A stretch of DNA of 64,000 bases from Gossypium raimondii. Taxonomy: Eukaryota; Streptophyta; Magnoliopsida; Malvales; Malvaceae. The number at the start of each line of letters is the position of its first letter. Position 1 is the stretch's first letter. The translations under genes and the position numbers were made by a program. Location of the stretch: the NCBI RefSeq assembly GCF_025698545.1, contig NC_068577.1, positions 1,707,501 through 1,771,500 of the forward strand, given 5' to 3'. This document shows, piece after piece, positions 12,413 through 23,872 of the stretch. The notes beneath the pieces are model-generated. The model did no database searches. It was not told the DNA's origin and worked only from the letters and a program-made list of their open reading frames with translations.

Positions 12413-12905
12413 ACCCCAGAAGAAAATACTTGCAACATAATGCCGTAATAATTAATATGATATTGAAAATATGTATAAATTTGTATAAGGTTGTAGTTAA
12501 TAATGCCAGACAAAAGTAGGTTTAAAATGGGTATTAAAACCCATTAAGAAAACTGGTTTAACTTAGTTTCCCATCTTTATCATTTGCTTAAAATAGAGGA
12601 ATAATATATTTTGGCCATCTTAATTAATATCATAGTTTCTTTTGCCTTAATTGGTAACATATTGATTAATATTGAATATCATGCTTTAGCTAGCTGGCTG
12701 TATATAAAAAAAAATGACTGCATTCATATTCATTATTCTGACTTTTATTTCAAAACCCCCTAATTTGGCAAAGGGTATTTTTAATTTTTGGGTAATCAAA
12801 TTGTTGTGAAAAGGTGGAGGACTATAATGTGGTAGTGATGCAAATCCATACAAAATCATTTAGACATGCATTTAAAAATAAAAGGTAATTGTTGAGTGAG
12901 TTTTA

Positions 12906-13015
12906 GCGGGGATTCGGATGGGTGGTGGTGATAAGAATAGATATTGTAGTGATACTGTAGCGTGAGACAGAAAATAAGCTAAATGCATCGCACCGCCCAT
13001 CTAAACCCGCACTCA
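12906..13015. mobile_element. Short MITE, copy A
   Basis: The ends are inverse of each other (ggattcggatgggtggtg and caccgcccatctaaaccc). The core 'gatattgtagtgatactgtagcg...gacag' is shared with copies at 16521-16660 and 35198-35347. Confidence 0.55.
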
Positions 13016-13342
13016 ATTTGGTTGGCAGTGACATTGTTATCAATGTACGTTTGAACGCATTAAATAGCAGTTATTTTCATATTTAAGAGTTTGAGTAGGG
13101 GTTATAGATAGCTCTAGACGTTGTATAAAAAAATGAGAATTACTTGGCACACAGTAAGAGTTTTTAAATTTTACAAGAGATGATAAAAAACGTCACGTAT
13201 TTTTTTGAGGAAAGAAAAATTCATTAATACGAAATGAAACTACAAAAACTAGAGAGGGGATATGACGACTATAAAACCCAACTCGCCATGCTTATCCCAC
13301 ACATCCTGTCCTATGTCCATCCTCCAATATCCGAACTTAAAA

Positions 13343-13894
13343 GGTTAAATTCTACTATTAGTACTTGTACTTTGTAAAAGTTGTAGATTTAATCCTTGTG
13401 CTTTAATTTGATCGTTTTTACTCTATATTTTTCAAAATTTAAAATTTCAGTCATAGCCAAACAATAACAGTTAAACTCAATATTAAGTGAAAATTTGCCA
13501 TTTCCAAAATTTGATAAACCAAACATATTATTATATGTGTAATGTCAAGTAAGCTTGTTATTTCCACATATTGCTCACTAAAAATCCAGTTAATGGATCA
13601 ATAACTATCATTGGCGTCAAGACTGAAATTTCAAGATTTGAAAAGTATAAGGACTTAGAATGATCTAAATATAGACCAAATCTACAAATGTGTGCATAGT
13701 ACGTGACTAGTAATTAAATTTAACCAAACGAATTTAACTGTTATTATTTGGGACATGACTAAAATTTTAAATTTCAAAGAGTATAGGGACTAAAGCCAAA
13801 TTGAAAAGTACATGGGCTAAAATTGATCAAATTAAGTACACAGACTAAATCTACAATTTTCACAAAATACATAAACTAATAGTAGAATTTAACC
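13343..13894. mobile_element. Fold-back element, family 'GGTTAAATTCTACTATTAGT'
   Basis: GGTTAAATTCTACTATTAGT at the left and ACTAATAGTAGAATTTAACC at the right are perfect inverse 20-mers. The inverted homology continues inward. Flanks aacttaaaa (13334-13342) and aacccaaaa (13895-13903) match at 7 of 9 positions and may be a worn 9-bp TSD. Non-coding. Confidence 0.6.
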
Positions 13895-13979
13895 AACCCA
13901 AAATAGGAACAAGTAAACTATGAACAGCCGCCCACTCCTACGAATCAAGGGTATTCTTTTATTTTTATTTTACATAATA

Positions 13980-14430
13980 ATTTATTTGACTCTCTAATTT
14001 TATAAAACAAAGTCATTTTGGTCATTCATTTATTTTATTTTTTACCTTTTTAGCCCTTAAACTTATATTTTTTTCAAATTACCCCAAAATAGATGGAAAA
14101 GTTAACTTTTTAAACTTTGCTAATGTGCCACACGGGCTGTCACGTGGATGAAACATCGACATTTAATTAATTTTTTAAAATTTTAAAAATTTTTAAAAAA
14201 TATTTTAAAAATTAAAAATCATTAACATTATTAAAAAAATAAAAAATTTAAAATTTAATTAAGTACTGACATGTCATCCATATAGCAATCCACGTGTATG
14301 CCACGTCAGTAACGTTAACAAACATTAACTTTTCCATCTATTTTAAGGCAATTTAACAAAAAAAATGTAAGTTTAAGAACTAAAAGAGACAAAAAATTAA
14401 ATGAAATGCTAAAATGACTTACGAAAACTA
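13980..14430. mobile_element. Fold-back element with CACGTG-bearing centre
   Basis: The left arm (agtcattttggtcattcatt, acccc-aaaatagatggaaaagttaa) pairs with the right arm (ttaacttttccatctatttt, aaatgaaatgctaaaatgac). The centre holds two inversely placed cacgtggat/atccacgtg words. No TSD was fixed. Confidence 0.5.
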
Positions 14431-14765
14431 TCTTTTCAAGGTTTGTGGTCTCCTATCCAAACAATATCGTCTCCAAAATCTAAACCCGAATCTTCCCTCA
14501 AAATACGATATATCTTACCGATGCACACAATATACATATCTTTAACTTGATTGTAATTTTAAAATAATATAAAAATTATATATATTCGGTAGACTATGAT
14601 CCTTTTTTTTATATATAACGTGAAGGTATATACATATACTTGCTTTCTTTGGCATATCTTTTACTAAAGTTTTACCTTTCGGTTATTTTTTGCTTTAGAT
14701 TTTTTTCTTCAAAAAACCATGAATTTTACCTAAACAACTAATGCACAATAATAACTAAAATTTGC

Positions 14766-14923
14766 CGATTAAGTTTTAGTTCGATTGGCATAAGCATTGC
14801 TGTTAATGTAGGAGGACATGGGTTCAAGTGCGCTGAAGCATCCTCCTATTTATGGGTTAGGGAGGGATAATGGATAGTTATAGGTATTGTGTCAAAAAGA
14901 ACAGACATAATCAGAACCTATAA
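14766..14923 (+). mobile_element. tRNA-derived SINE, copy 2
   Basis: Near full length. It has the A-box region 'ttagttcgattggcat', the B-box region 'gggttcaagtgcgctg' and a 3' tail 'gtcaaaaagaacagacataatcagaacctataa' type. The tail matches the inverse copy at 44590-44741 very closely. Confidence 0.6.
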
Positions 14924-15279
14924 TTTCAGTGAACCAAACGCAAATTTATATAAAATGAAAAGGAATTTTTTTATATGACTACACAATAATTAAAATTAAT
15001 TAAATTTGATAATTTTATTCAAATAAAATAAATATAAACATTTGACCAAGTCAGACTCAAAAGTCAACTGCTAAGTTTTCTCTTTGTCCTTTTATGTACA
15101 ATTGTTCTCAACATACGAAGAAAATCCTTAACAATTAACACGTGTCAGTTAGGTATTGTAATTTCTTTAAATGATCAAATAAAAATAACAATCAATTTTC
15201 ATTTAAAAAAAAAACCCTAATTAATTAATATCTTTAATTTGCATTGCAGTCCATGAAATTATCCTATGAGTTTAAAACC

Positions 15280-15405
15280 AAGTAACCAGGTACCAGTTTG
15301 AACCAATAAGCCAAGTTCAGGTACTTAATTGGATAAAAAAAAAACTTGAGTACGAAATTGAACCTTGAAGCCAAGTTTAGGTACCAAATGTATATTTACC
15401 CTATT
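15280..15405. repeat. Copy of the 'GGTACC..TTTGAACC' interspersed repeat
   Basis: The phrases aggtaccagtttgaacc and gaagccaagtttaggtacc match those at 9830-10375 and 53165-53525. Confidence 0.45.
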
Positions 15406-15557
15406 TTTTATTATTGTTAAATTGTTGGTTAGTGGGCAATTTATGTGGTTACCCTTTGTAGTTGATCAAATGCCAAAAACTTAGAATCTTTGATGCTTGA
15501 ATTATTAAGAATTTAAAGGTTCACAACAATTTCAGAATCAAATCATGGTTTAGGTTT

Positions 15558-16312
15558 ATGTTGCTGAACTTTCTCCTCTCCTCTAGTGCTCCTCAATTCT
15601 CTCAGCGCCGCTCTCACGACTCCACCACAGGCTTTTACTCTCAACAAAGCTTGCACTCTTCTGGGTTCTACGTTGCCGCCGCTACCGTCATTGCTGGAAC
15701 CCCTTTTGCCTTCAGGTTCTTTTTGGGTATGTTCTTATCTGTGTAATTATTTGGTTGTTTGACGGTGGTGATTAGCAGATTTTTTTTGGCTTTTCATGGT
15801 GTCCTAGCAATTCGTGTCATCATCTGTATGTGTGCACGAGTCATGACTGAATTTGATTTTCGTATTGCTCAGTGAAGAGTGATGATTTGATTGGACTGAA
15901 GACTGGTTTTTAATGGAATTTAGGCAATTGGGTTTTGTTTTTGCGGTTTCATATACATTTTTCATGTCTGTATAAGTATGACTATGTTTGCCTTGTTTCT
16001 TGATAAATGGACAGTGTTGGGTTTATGTTAGAATAGTTCAATAGTTTCATTTTCTTGGTTTTTATTACTGTACTATGCAGCTCCTTTGATTCTAATTGCT
16101 ATTGGTGTAAATGTGTGACATATTTGTGCATAAATTTGACACTGTTAGCCTAGTGGTTGTGCAGCAGTAATCCCAAGGTTTCTCATTGTGATACTGCTGC
16201 GCCTGAATATTACATTTGGAGTATACAAAGATTATCCAAAGATGATGCTCTTAAATACACTGTAAATGAGTGTAAGGTTGAGTTAAAGCCTCCTTATTCT
16301 GCTTTTGGGTAG
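15558..16312 (+). CDS. Unrecognised small protein, two exons, about 101 aa
   Basis: Not recognised. Exon 1 is 15558-15715, ending CTTCAG|GTTCTT in phase 2. Exon 2 is 16165-16312 after a ...GTGCAG acceptor. Phase and frame close exactly (306 nt including TAG). Exon 1 is GC-richer than its surroundings and encodes a Ser-rich N-terminus (FLLSSSAPQFSQRRSHDS, mitochondrial-presequence-like in composition), then a hydrophobic stretch at about residues 37-52 (FYVAAATVIAGTPFAF) that could span a membrane. Exon 2 encodes a polar tail (HCDTAAPEYYIWSIQRLSKD...). The acceptor is a tandem GCAGCAG, so one Ser may be optional. T-rich, TG-rich DNA between the exons looks like a plant intron. Unspliced, exon 1 ends after 62 codons. 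The start was chosen as the first ATG in frame. Further exons are possible. Confidence 0.4.
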
Positions 16313-16520
16313 AGGCCTTTTGCGATGACGACTTTGAGGTCATTTCTAATGTTCTCTGTTTGAGTTGAGGCCATGTGCTACTAATGTTTCATATATGTAT
16401 GGTTTGAGACACAATGGCATTTGTAATTGAGCTTGAGATCTTTGGTTGTGAATGAAAGATGCATTTGAATTTGTAAATACCAATGAACCTTGGTTAAAAG
16501 TGGATGGCTCAAATACTTTA

Positions 16521-16660
16521 GGGCAGGTTTGTGTGGGCAGTGTGTTTGTCTACGATTAACGTAAAAATAGTGGTGCCGGTGAGATTAGATATTATAACAA
16601 TACTATAGTGGGAGACAAAAAGTAAGTTAAACGAACCCCACCGCCCATCCGTTTCTACTT
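16521..16660. mobile_element. Short MITE, copy B
   Basis: The core 'ggtgagattagatattataac...gagacaaaaagtaagttaaa' and the right end 'ccgcccatccgtttctac' match copies A and C. The left end is more worn (ggtttgtgtgggcagtgtg). Confidence 0.5.
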
Positions 16661-16804
16661 GACAATTGATTCATATATGTATGCTTTGAGACACTTGATC
16701 TTGTAATTCAACTCATCTCTCTATTTAGATAACTTTGCGACTAATTCGTGTAACATGAGGTTGTGTAAATTATGGTGTAAAAGCAAGCATATGTATGGAC
16801 ACCT

Positions 16805-19680
16805 TTAGGGGTGAGTGTTCGATCGAATCGAGTCTAAACGAGTGAAAATTTTTTGAGTTGATCGAGTTGACGAGTCCATTTATCATTCTAACTCAATTTG
16901 AAATTTTTTCGAATCAAAGTTTGAGTTAAATTAAAACAATTAAACATGGAAAATTACCATCTTGTTACCATATAAGTAATTCGATTTTAGAGTATATAAA
17001 TTTGAAATTATATATTTAAAATTCTTTTAAAGTAAAATAAGAGAAAAAAATAAAATCCTTTAGTATAATAAAGTTGAATGGTTAATTTACTTATTGTCCC
17101 GAAATTATTATTTTAGAAATTTTAACTTTTTTATATATTCTTTAGAGTTTTTTAGAATTTTTATTTTTAAATTTTATAATTTAAAAAAATATTTGAAATT
17201 TTATAAATATTTGGATTTTTAAAATTATTTTGAATTTTTAAAATTTTTAAAATTTTTGTTGATTAAATTTCTAAGATTTATTAGGGTATTTATGTATATG
17301 TTTAGGTTCTAGAAATATTTATTATGTATTATAATTAATAAATTCTAAACAATTTGCACATCATCTATGTACTATGCCATAATTGTGGATTTAATCCTCA
17401 CACTTCATTTGATCAAATTTGACCCTTATTCTTTCTTTAAATTATCAAGTGTTATATAAACTCAAAAGCAAATTAGAAGATTTACAAAAGTTTTTTAGTA
17501 CTCCCAAATCTTTTAAAAATGTATCTAAGCCAAAACAACGAAGTTTCCCAACAATGTCTCAAGTTACAAGATTATATGTCTCGAGACATGTAAGTTAGTA
17601 AGCAAAGCTTTACGTCAAGGGGGCAAAGTCTTGAGACTTGCCATAAAAGTCTCGAGACATAAGACTCTAAGTCTCGAGACAAGCAAGTTAGTAGCTAAAG
17701 TTTTGCTCCAAGGGAGCAAAGTCTCAAGACATGCTCTAGGTATCTTGAAACATGTTACTGATGTCTTGAGACATCAGTTATGTGTCTCGAGACATAGACT
17801 TGCAAACTGCATTAAATGCGCATAATCAATGCTTCCAAAGGTTAGAAACTCTCTCCAACGACTCTAACATCTCCAAAAAAATGAGAGGATGTAAATATGA
17901 TCCAAGGACACTCAAATGAAGACAAGAAACAATCTTTCAAAGTTCAAAGAGCAAAAATCCAAATATTTCATTTATTATACTCATTTTCTTGTAAACACTT
18001 GTGGGTTTATTTCATAATCGTTCTTTCAAGCGTTAGTTTGTTTTGTTGAGAGCTAAATCATTGTATATTTTCCTTTAAAAGGTACTTCATTCATTCAATT
18101 TTTATTTCTCAAACTGTGAGGGTTTACTTAAGGTTTTGGGTAGAAAACCTTAAGGGAAAGTGGTTCTATTCTACCTATTCAAAAGATAGTGTCTTGTAAA
18201 GGATATACCTTATCCTTGAAAGATATCAATTCGTGAATTGGAGAAAACCTTTAGTTGTGATAAGTTAAGATAGTGGAGGCAGGCATCTGAGGTTGAAGCA
18301 CTATAAATTATTTAGTGTATGTTGAAGATAATAATCGACATCAATGATGGTTCTCTATAGACGGTTTCCTAAAATGCGAGTAGAAATTGATGGTTTAACT
18401 AAAAAATTACCAACTTTGCATAAAAAATTGAATGAGATGCTTGAGACACAAAAAGCTTTCTTTTACAAAGATGGTTTGAGATATAAGAACTTTCAAAAAG
18501 AAAGTTAATTTAAAAACTTCTTTTTCAAACCTAGCTTAATTTATGATGCCTCGTTATCTTGTATCCATTGTTACCAAAAGGGTCTTGATAGGTAAATTTA
18601 TCCCTGGAAGTCATTTATAGAGGGAAACTTAGTAAAAGTGTACGAATTCTTATAGGAATGAACAAAACCCAAAATGAGAAAATCCTAATGAAGAAGGTTG
18701 TTGGAACCGATGGCAAAGGATCTAAGAAAATTTGGGTACAAAAAAAAAATTCCAAAGTTTGATCTTGTGTTTGTTGGAGAGGGAGCATTGCTACAAGGTC
18801 AACACTTTAAAGAAGATATCATGATGCTTTGATAGTGGATGACCAAGACACATAACCGAAGACAAAATTCATTTCATGGATCAACGTCGAAAGGTGGATG
18901 AAAAGTTACATTTGGTGACAACTTCAAATGACAAATCAAGGGTATCAGTTCCTTTAGTATATATTATTCAACCCTTATTAAAAGTGTGCTTTACATTAGT
19001 GGTCTTAAGCATAATCTTCATAGTATTAGTTAACGATATGACAAATGTTGTAAGTACATATTGTTCAGGTCAAATTTGGGCAAAGTTTGGATTGAGTTTA
19101 GTATTATTGTTATGTTGTAGTTTTATATGAATTTAATATTTAATATTTAATATTTTATTTTTTAGGTTTTATGAATTTTTTAGGGAAAGAACTTATTATT
19201 ATTTTTAATTTTCATATATTTTTATTTTTCAAAAATTATTTTTAAAATTTTAACTCAAAATGTTTTTCAATGCTTTTCATTTTCTAACAAAATGACCTTT
19301 GACTTCGAGAGAAGTTAAAGGTGGGGAGATTGAAAAAGCTAGGAGACAAGCCATAATAATCATAAATAAATAAATAAAATAAATGTAAAATTTAAAAAAT
19401 TAATCGAACCAAAATATTTCGGTTAATTTGTTTTTATTTTTATTTTGGTTAAAACAAACATAAAACATATATATAAAAAATGATAATGTTCATTTGACCA
19501 AATTATCTCAATTAAAACTACATATAATTTGAATTATTAATTATTAAGTTCAATTAATTACCTGATTTCGAACCGAACTAACCGATAACCGAATTTTCAA
19601 AAAATCATTAATTGACCTCCAACCGAATTAGATTGGTTCGATCAATTAATTCGGTTTTAACCGAAAGTTGAACACTTATA
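16805..19680. mobile_element. Composite repeat with 'GTGTTCGATCGAA' type ends enclosing a copia relic
   Basis: The left edge has ggggtgagtgttcgatcgaa. The right edge, read inversely, has taagtgttcaactttcggtt. Both sides are followed inward by long A/T-rich tracts. The copia relic at 17450-18960 would be a later insertion. The pairing is loose, so this outline is tentative. Confidence 0.3.
17450..18960 (+). mobile_element. Degraded Ty1/copia: LTR with CTCGAG palindromes, gag and protease relics
   Basis: An LTR-like part with about seven 10-bp palindromes gtctcgagac or gtcttgagac (17545-17805) is followed by a U5-like block at 18117-18310 that matches 2214-2330. After it come fragments of gag (ETQKAFFYKDGLRYKNFQ) and then KKIWVQ and a broken DSG..RHITEDK stretch at about 18830-18870. 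The latter resembles the protease/pre-integrase 'LDSGCSRHMTGDK' region of copia pol, here with an in-frame stop. No intact integrase or reverse transcriptase follows. Confidence 0.6.
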
Positions 19681-20589
19681 AAAATTTAAAGTATATTTAT
19701 ATTAATTTTAATTTAAAATTTAAAATTTATATATTTTTAATTTATTCAAATTTTACATATAAATAACTTTTTTAAGGTTTCCATTTTAGTACTTTCTATT
19801 ACTATATACTTTTTGTATTTGTGTTACAAGTTATATAATATACAAATATAATAAAATACATTACAAAATTAGAAAATGAGTCGGGTTGGATATAGTTCAA
19901 GCTTTCGCCCAACTTAACCCGATCTATTTATTTTGTCTAAACTTTTTTTTTAGGTCTAATATTTTTACCTATAATTCTTCAAGCCTAAGCTCAGTTGCCT
20001 CTTGCTAAATCCAAGTTTGCTGCTCCAACCATCAGCGGCCATTAAAGAGAAACAGAGAAGAGAGCAAAAGTGACAGATATTATGAGAATAGAGACATTGA
20101 AACATAAGCCATCATTTTTACTTTGTTTTGTTTTTTTTTTTGAGTTCTAATACTTTTTTAAATTTTATTAAAATTTTCATATTTTTTAGAAATTTTCATT
20201 TTTGGAATTTTATGTTTTTATAATTTTTAATTAATTTAACTCAAAATGTCATGTCATTGGTGACGTATCATGGCACGTCAAAAGAGCCATCACCTGAGGT
20301 GGTATGTTACGTTTGAATATTGACTATTAGTTAACTAACGGTTTCTATCTATTTTAGCCTCATTTGAAATTTTCGAAATTTAAAGACATATTGTTTGATA
20401 AACTAAAAGATAAATATCGAAAATTAAATGTTAAAAAATTTAAATATTGAATTTAAATATAAAATGTGTTTGCTTAAAATACAGAATATAATTAAATTGT
20501 TTGATAAATGTAATTTTTAAAAATATATATATAGTTTAAAAATAATAGCATGTGGCCGAGTTCATATAAACAAGGTCTTTGAGCCAATC

Positions 20590-20916
20590 ACATTGCAGAA
20601 ACTAAATCAAAAAGTGAAGAACAAGAAAAAAGGAAAATCCAAAAACAGAAAAAATGAAAAAGGGGAAATTCCCAAATTAGTTGGACTCTCTCTGTCTCAT
20701 TTGCTTGCTACCCTCTGCATCTTAGGTTCTCTGTCTCATCTCCTTTCCTCAACTTTAATCTCATTTTATTTTTTTAAAATTATTTTCTTTGATTTTAATT
20801 TGGAAATGAATTTTTTTTTTTTTTGGTTTTATAAATGCAGATAAGTAAGAGAAAAGATCAGATTTTTCTATTTTAAATAGGGATTTTTTTTGTGTGTGTG
20901 GTTTTTGAGAGGATCC
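20590..20916 (+). promoter_or_regulatory. RABE1 5' leader, probably with a 5' UTR intron
   Basis: A CT-rich leader (tctctctgtctcat) is followed by T-rich DNA and an AAATGCAG acceptor at about 20840. This suggests an intron in the 5' UTR just before the start codon. The donor was not fixed. Confidence 0.35.
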
Positions 20917-23872
20917 ATGGCTGCACCACCGGCAAGAGCTCGGGCTGATTATGATTACCTCATTAAGCTTCTTTTGATTGGCGATAGTGGTGAGTTCTTT
21001 TAAAGCATTTATTGGGTTAAGCTATAATATTGATTGTTTATACCATTGAAAAATGGAACATGGGTATTGAAAAAGCTTTGATCTTCTTTTATTTTTTATG
21101 GTTTTAATTGGTGTTTAGATTTTGTTGTGAAAGAGACTTGGATTCAGTATGGTTTTTGGTTTGAGATTTTATGACTCTGATTATTTATATTGGGTTTGCA
21201 ATTTTGAGCTTTTCATTAGTTTTAAAGAAATGGCTTTTCTTCATTTTTATTCTGGCCATACTAATTGCTAATTTTTCATAAGCATTAGATATGTTGGGAA
21301 ATTCAGATTGGAATCATGATGGATGGAACTTTATTTCATTGTAACATAGGAAGTGGCAGATATTTACTGGATTAGCTAAGGTTATATATATATATATATA
21401 TATATAACATATTGGGATATGACCTATGAATAGTGTGAATGTGAAATTTTTTATTATCATGAGGCTGCTTCTAGGATTCTATAGCAAATGTTTATTAGTT
21501 AGCAAGTGTCCTATACCTGCAGAAAGGGGAAAGACCAATTCGGAACTTTTGGTGGGGTAAAAGTTAGGAACATGCTTTTGTTGATTTTCTTAATTGTAGA
21601 GTCTTTGATATGTATTCTTGATGCTGAGACTTGCATATGGATCATTTGTTGTGCCGTGCCATAGAAAACTTGATGATAGGAGCTTTAAAACACTATCTGA
21701 ACCCGATGTAACATAGGAAACAGAATTGCTTTTGTTACATTTGACACTTTTTTGTTGATTTGACGTAGAGAGGCATGCCGTATATGGCTGATCATGCAAG
21801 TTAAAGAGAATGATTATGTAATCTCATTCTTGAGCTCAAAATAAGCTGTGGTGCTGAACTGTGGCCAAGCTAACTCAAAAAGCCTTCAACGCTTTTGTTC
21901 ATTTATATTCACTAAATACCTATATGCAAACATGTATTTAACAGCATGGTTGCATGTGGTAGATATTAGGCTTTCTTTTCTCAAAATGAAACTTCTAACT
22001 CCAGCCTAACAATTTGGCTTTATTTTAGTGTGGAATAGCAGTTTTCGTTGTCATCTCATTTCTCTATTTTTAATAGCTGGAACTAACGTGGGCTTATGTG
22101 GACCCATGCAAAATGGTTTTATCAGTTCCGGCATTGTAGGTCAATAACATGCTAAGTTTTCTCAAGCTTTGATTTTTCCCGACAGTGATTTTCTCATTTG
22201 AATTTATGCAGGTGTGGGGAAGAGTTGTCTGCTTTTACGTTTTTCTGATGGTTCCTTTACTACTAGTTTCATAACAACTATCGGGTTTGTATCCCTAGAA
22301 ACTCCTGAAAATTACTTGTAAAAGTCATTTTGCAGTTTCTTTTCATTTGGCTTGAGAAGTGTGAATACTAAGAGGAGCATTTAGAGTGTAGCGTTAGAGG
22401 GACTTAATAATGTGACTAAAAGTGGAGAACTGAGGATGATTTGCACCATTTGGTTACTACCAAAAAAAACTGCAACATTCTGGGGATGGAATAGAATTTA
22501 CTATACTGCAATCCTAGCTTTCATCCTCCACTTACTTCTCTACATTGTATTGGTTGAGGCATCTATTCTGCTCATACTTTAAGATTCAGAAGTTTTGATA
22601 ACTTTGTATAACATTTTCTCTTATTGACCGTTCCATTTTCCTTGGCAGCATTGATTTTAAGATAAGAACCATTGAGCTTGATGGTAAGAGGGTCAAATTG
22701 CAAATCTGGGATACAGCTGGTCAAGAGCGATTTCGAACTATTACAACAGGTTTGAATAGGCTTCTGCTGGTTGGATTTATATTTTATTTTCAAATTATTA
22801 TGACAGAACCGTTCATGCTTCTGCAGCTTACTACCGTGGAGCCATGGGGATTTTGCTGGTTTATGATGTTACTGATGAGTCATCTTTCAACAGTAATTTC
22901 CAACTTCATTAATTCTGTATTTGGCATATAGGTGAAATTGTCAAATTAGACATATTCATAAGCCATTGTTGTTGAATGATTTCTGTCATTTGCATGTTCG
23001 TCTCCTTCATTGGATTAGGCATGAAAGTAATAGTGGATCCTCCTCATCGCATAGTTGATTCTCCTCATTGCTGCTTTTGTTGGGATGGTTTAGGATTTCT
23101 ATCTGTTAGAATGGAGTTTCTTACATTGTCTCCTACATCTCTTGTGAGTCTTATAGAGCCAGCTTCTATTCTTTTACAGATATTCGGAATTGGATTCGCA
23201 ATATTGAACAACATGCTTCAGACAATGTCAACAAGATACTGGTTGGAAATAAGGCTGACATGGATGAGAGCAAAAGGGTAAGACGTTTCCTTACAAGTTT
23301 TTACGGAAGATCTTGTTTGTATTGGTGGTTAGATTGTCGGTTCATTAGGTCTCCTTATTCCTCGTACATATATATACGTACATATGAGCCAGACACATTT
23401 CTCAAGTACTAGTCGGAATTAATCTCTTCTTTCCCAGGCTGTGCCGACCTCCAAGGGTCAAGCCCTCGCCGATGAGTATGGTATCAAGTTCTTCGAAACT
23501 GTAAGTTGCATGGTTGCTGCTGACTTGATCTTTTCTTTTGTAATGCTACTGACCTTTTTTTTTTTTGGCTATTACAAAACAATGGAAATCTGCAGAGTGC
23601 AAAGACGAATTTGAATGTGGAGGAGGTTTTCTTTTCAATAGCCACCGACATTAAGCAAAGGCTTACAGAGTCTGATAACAAGGCTGAGGTATTCTCTCTT
23701 CTTCGGAATTTTTATTTTTCTTTATTCACCTTGATTAACCCTTCAACCGCTACGTGGTCTCAAAATGACGGATGCCTTGTTTTTACGGTTACAGCCTACT
23801 GGACTCAAAATTAATAAGCAAGACTCGGCAGCAGCTAGTCAAGCTGCTCAAAAGTCGGGTTGCTGTGGATAA
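20917..23872 (+). CDS. RABE1: Rab GTPase of the RABE1 (Rab8) class, 214 aa, 8 exons
   Basis: Small GTPase that directs post-Golgi vesicles to the plasma membrane. Exons: 20917-20989, 22212-22284, 22649-22749, 22827-22892, 23180-23277, 23438-23500, 23596-23688, 23795-23872. All phases fit and the frame totals 645 nt. Nucleotide-binding motifs are intact: P-loop GDSGVGKS (22-29), switch [10 protein letters not shown] (41-49), WDTAGQE (69-75), NKAD (128-131) and SAK (159-161). The N-terminus [20 protein letters not shown] and the tail QKSGCCG are typical of RABE1. The last cysteine pair is the geranylgeranylation site. The glutamine of DTAGQE is present, so it should hydrolyse GTP. The first intron is 1.2 kb and contains a (TA)n tract. 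Whether it is 1a, c, d or e cannot be said. Confidence 0.97.

Noticed and set aside
17631-17825. 64-codon frame with repeated VSRH-like words
   Set aside because: Translation of the gtctcgagac palindrome array in the copia LTR, not a peptide gene.
18876-19130. 84-codon plus-strand frame
   Set aside because: Starts inside the copia pol relic and runs into AT-rich DNA; only its first residues resemble pol.
22976-23281. 101-codon frame in RABE1
   Set aside because: Covers an intron and exon 5 in the wrong frame; the spliced Rab model explains the region.
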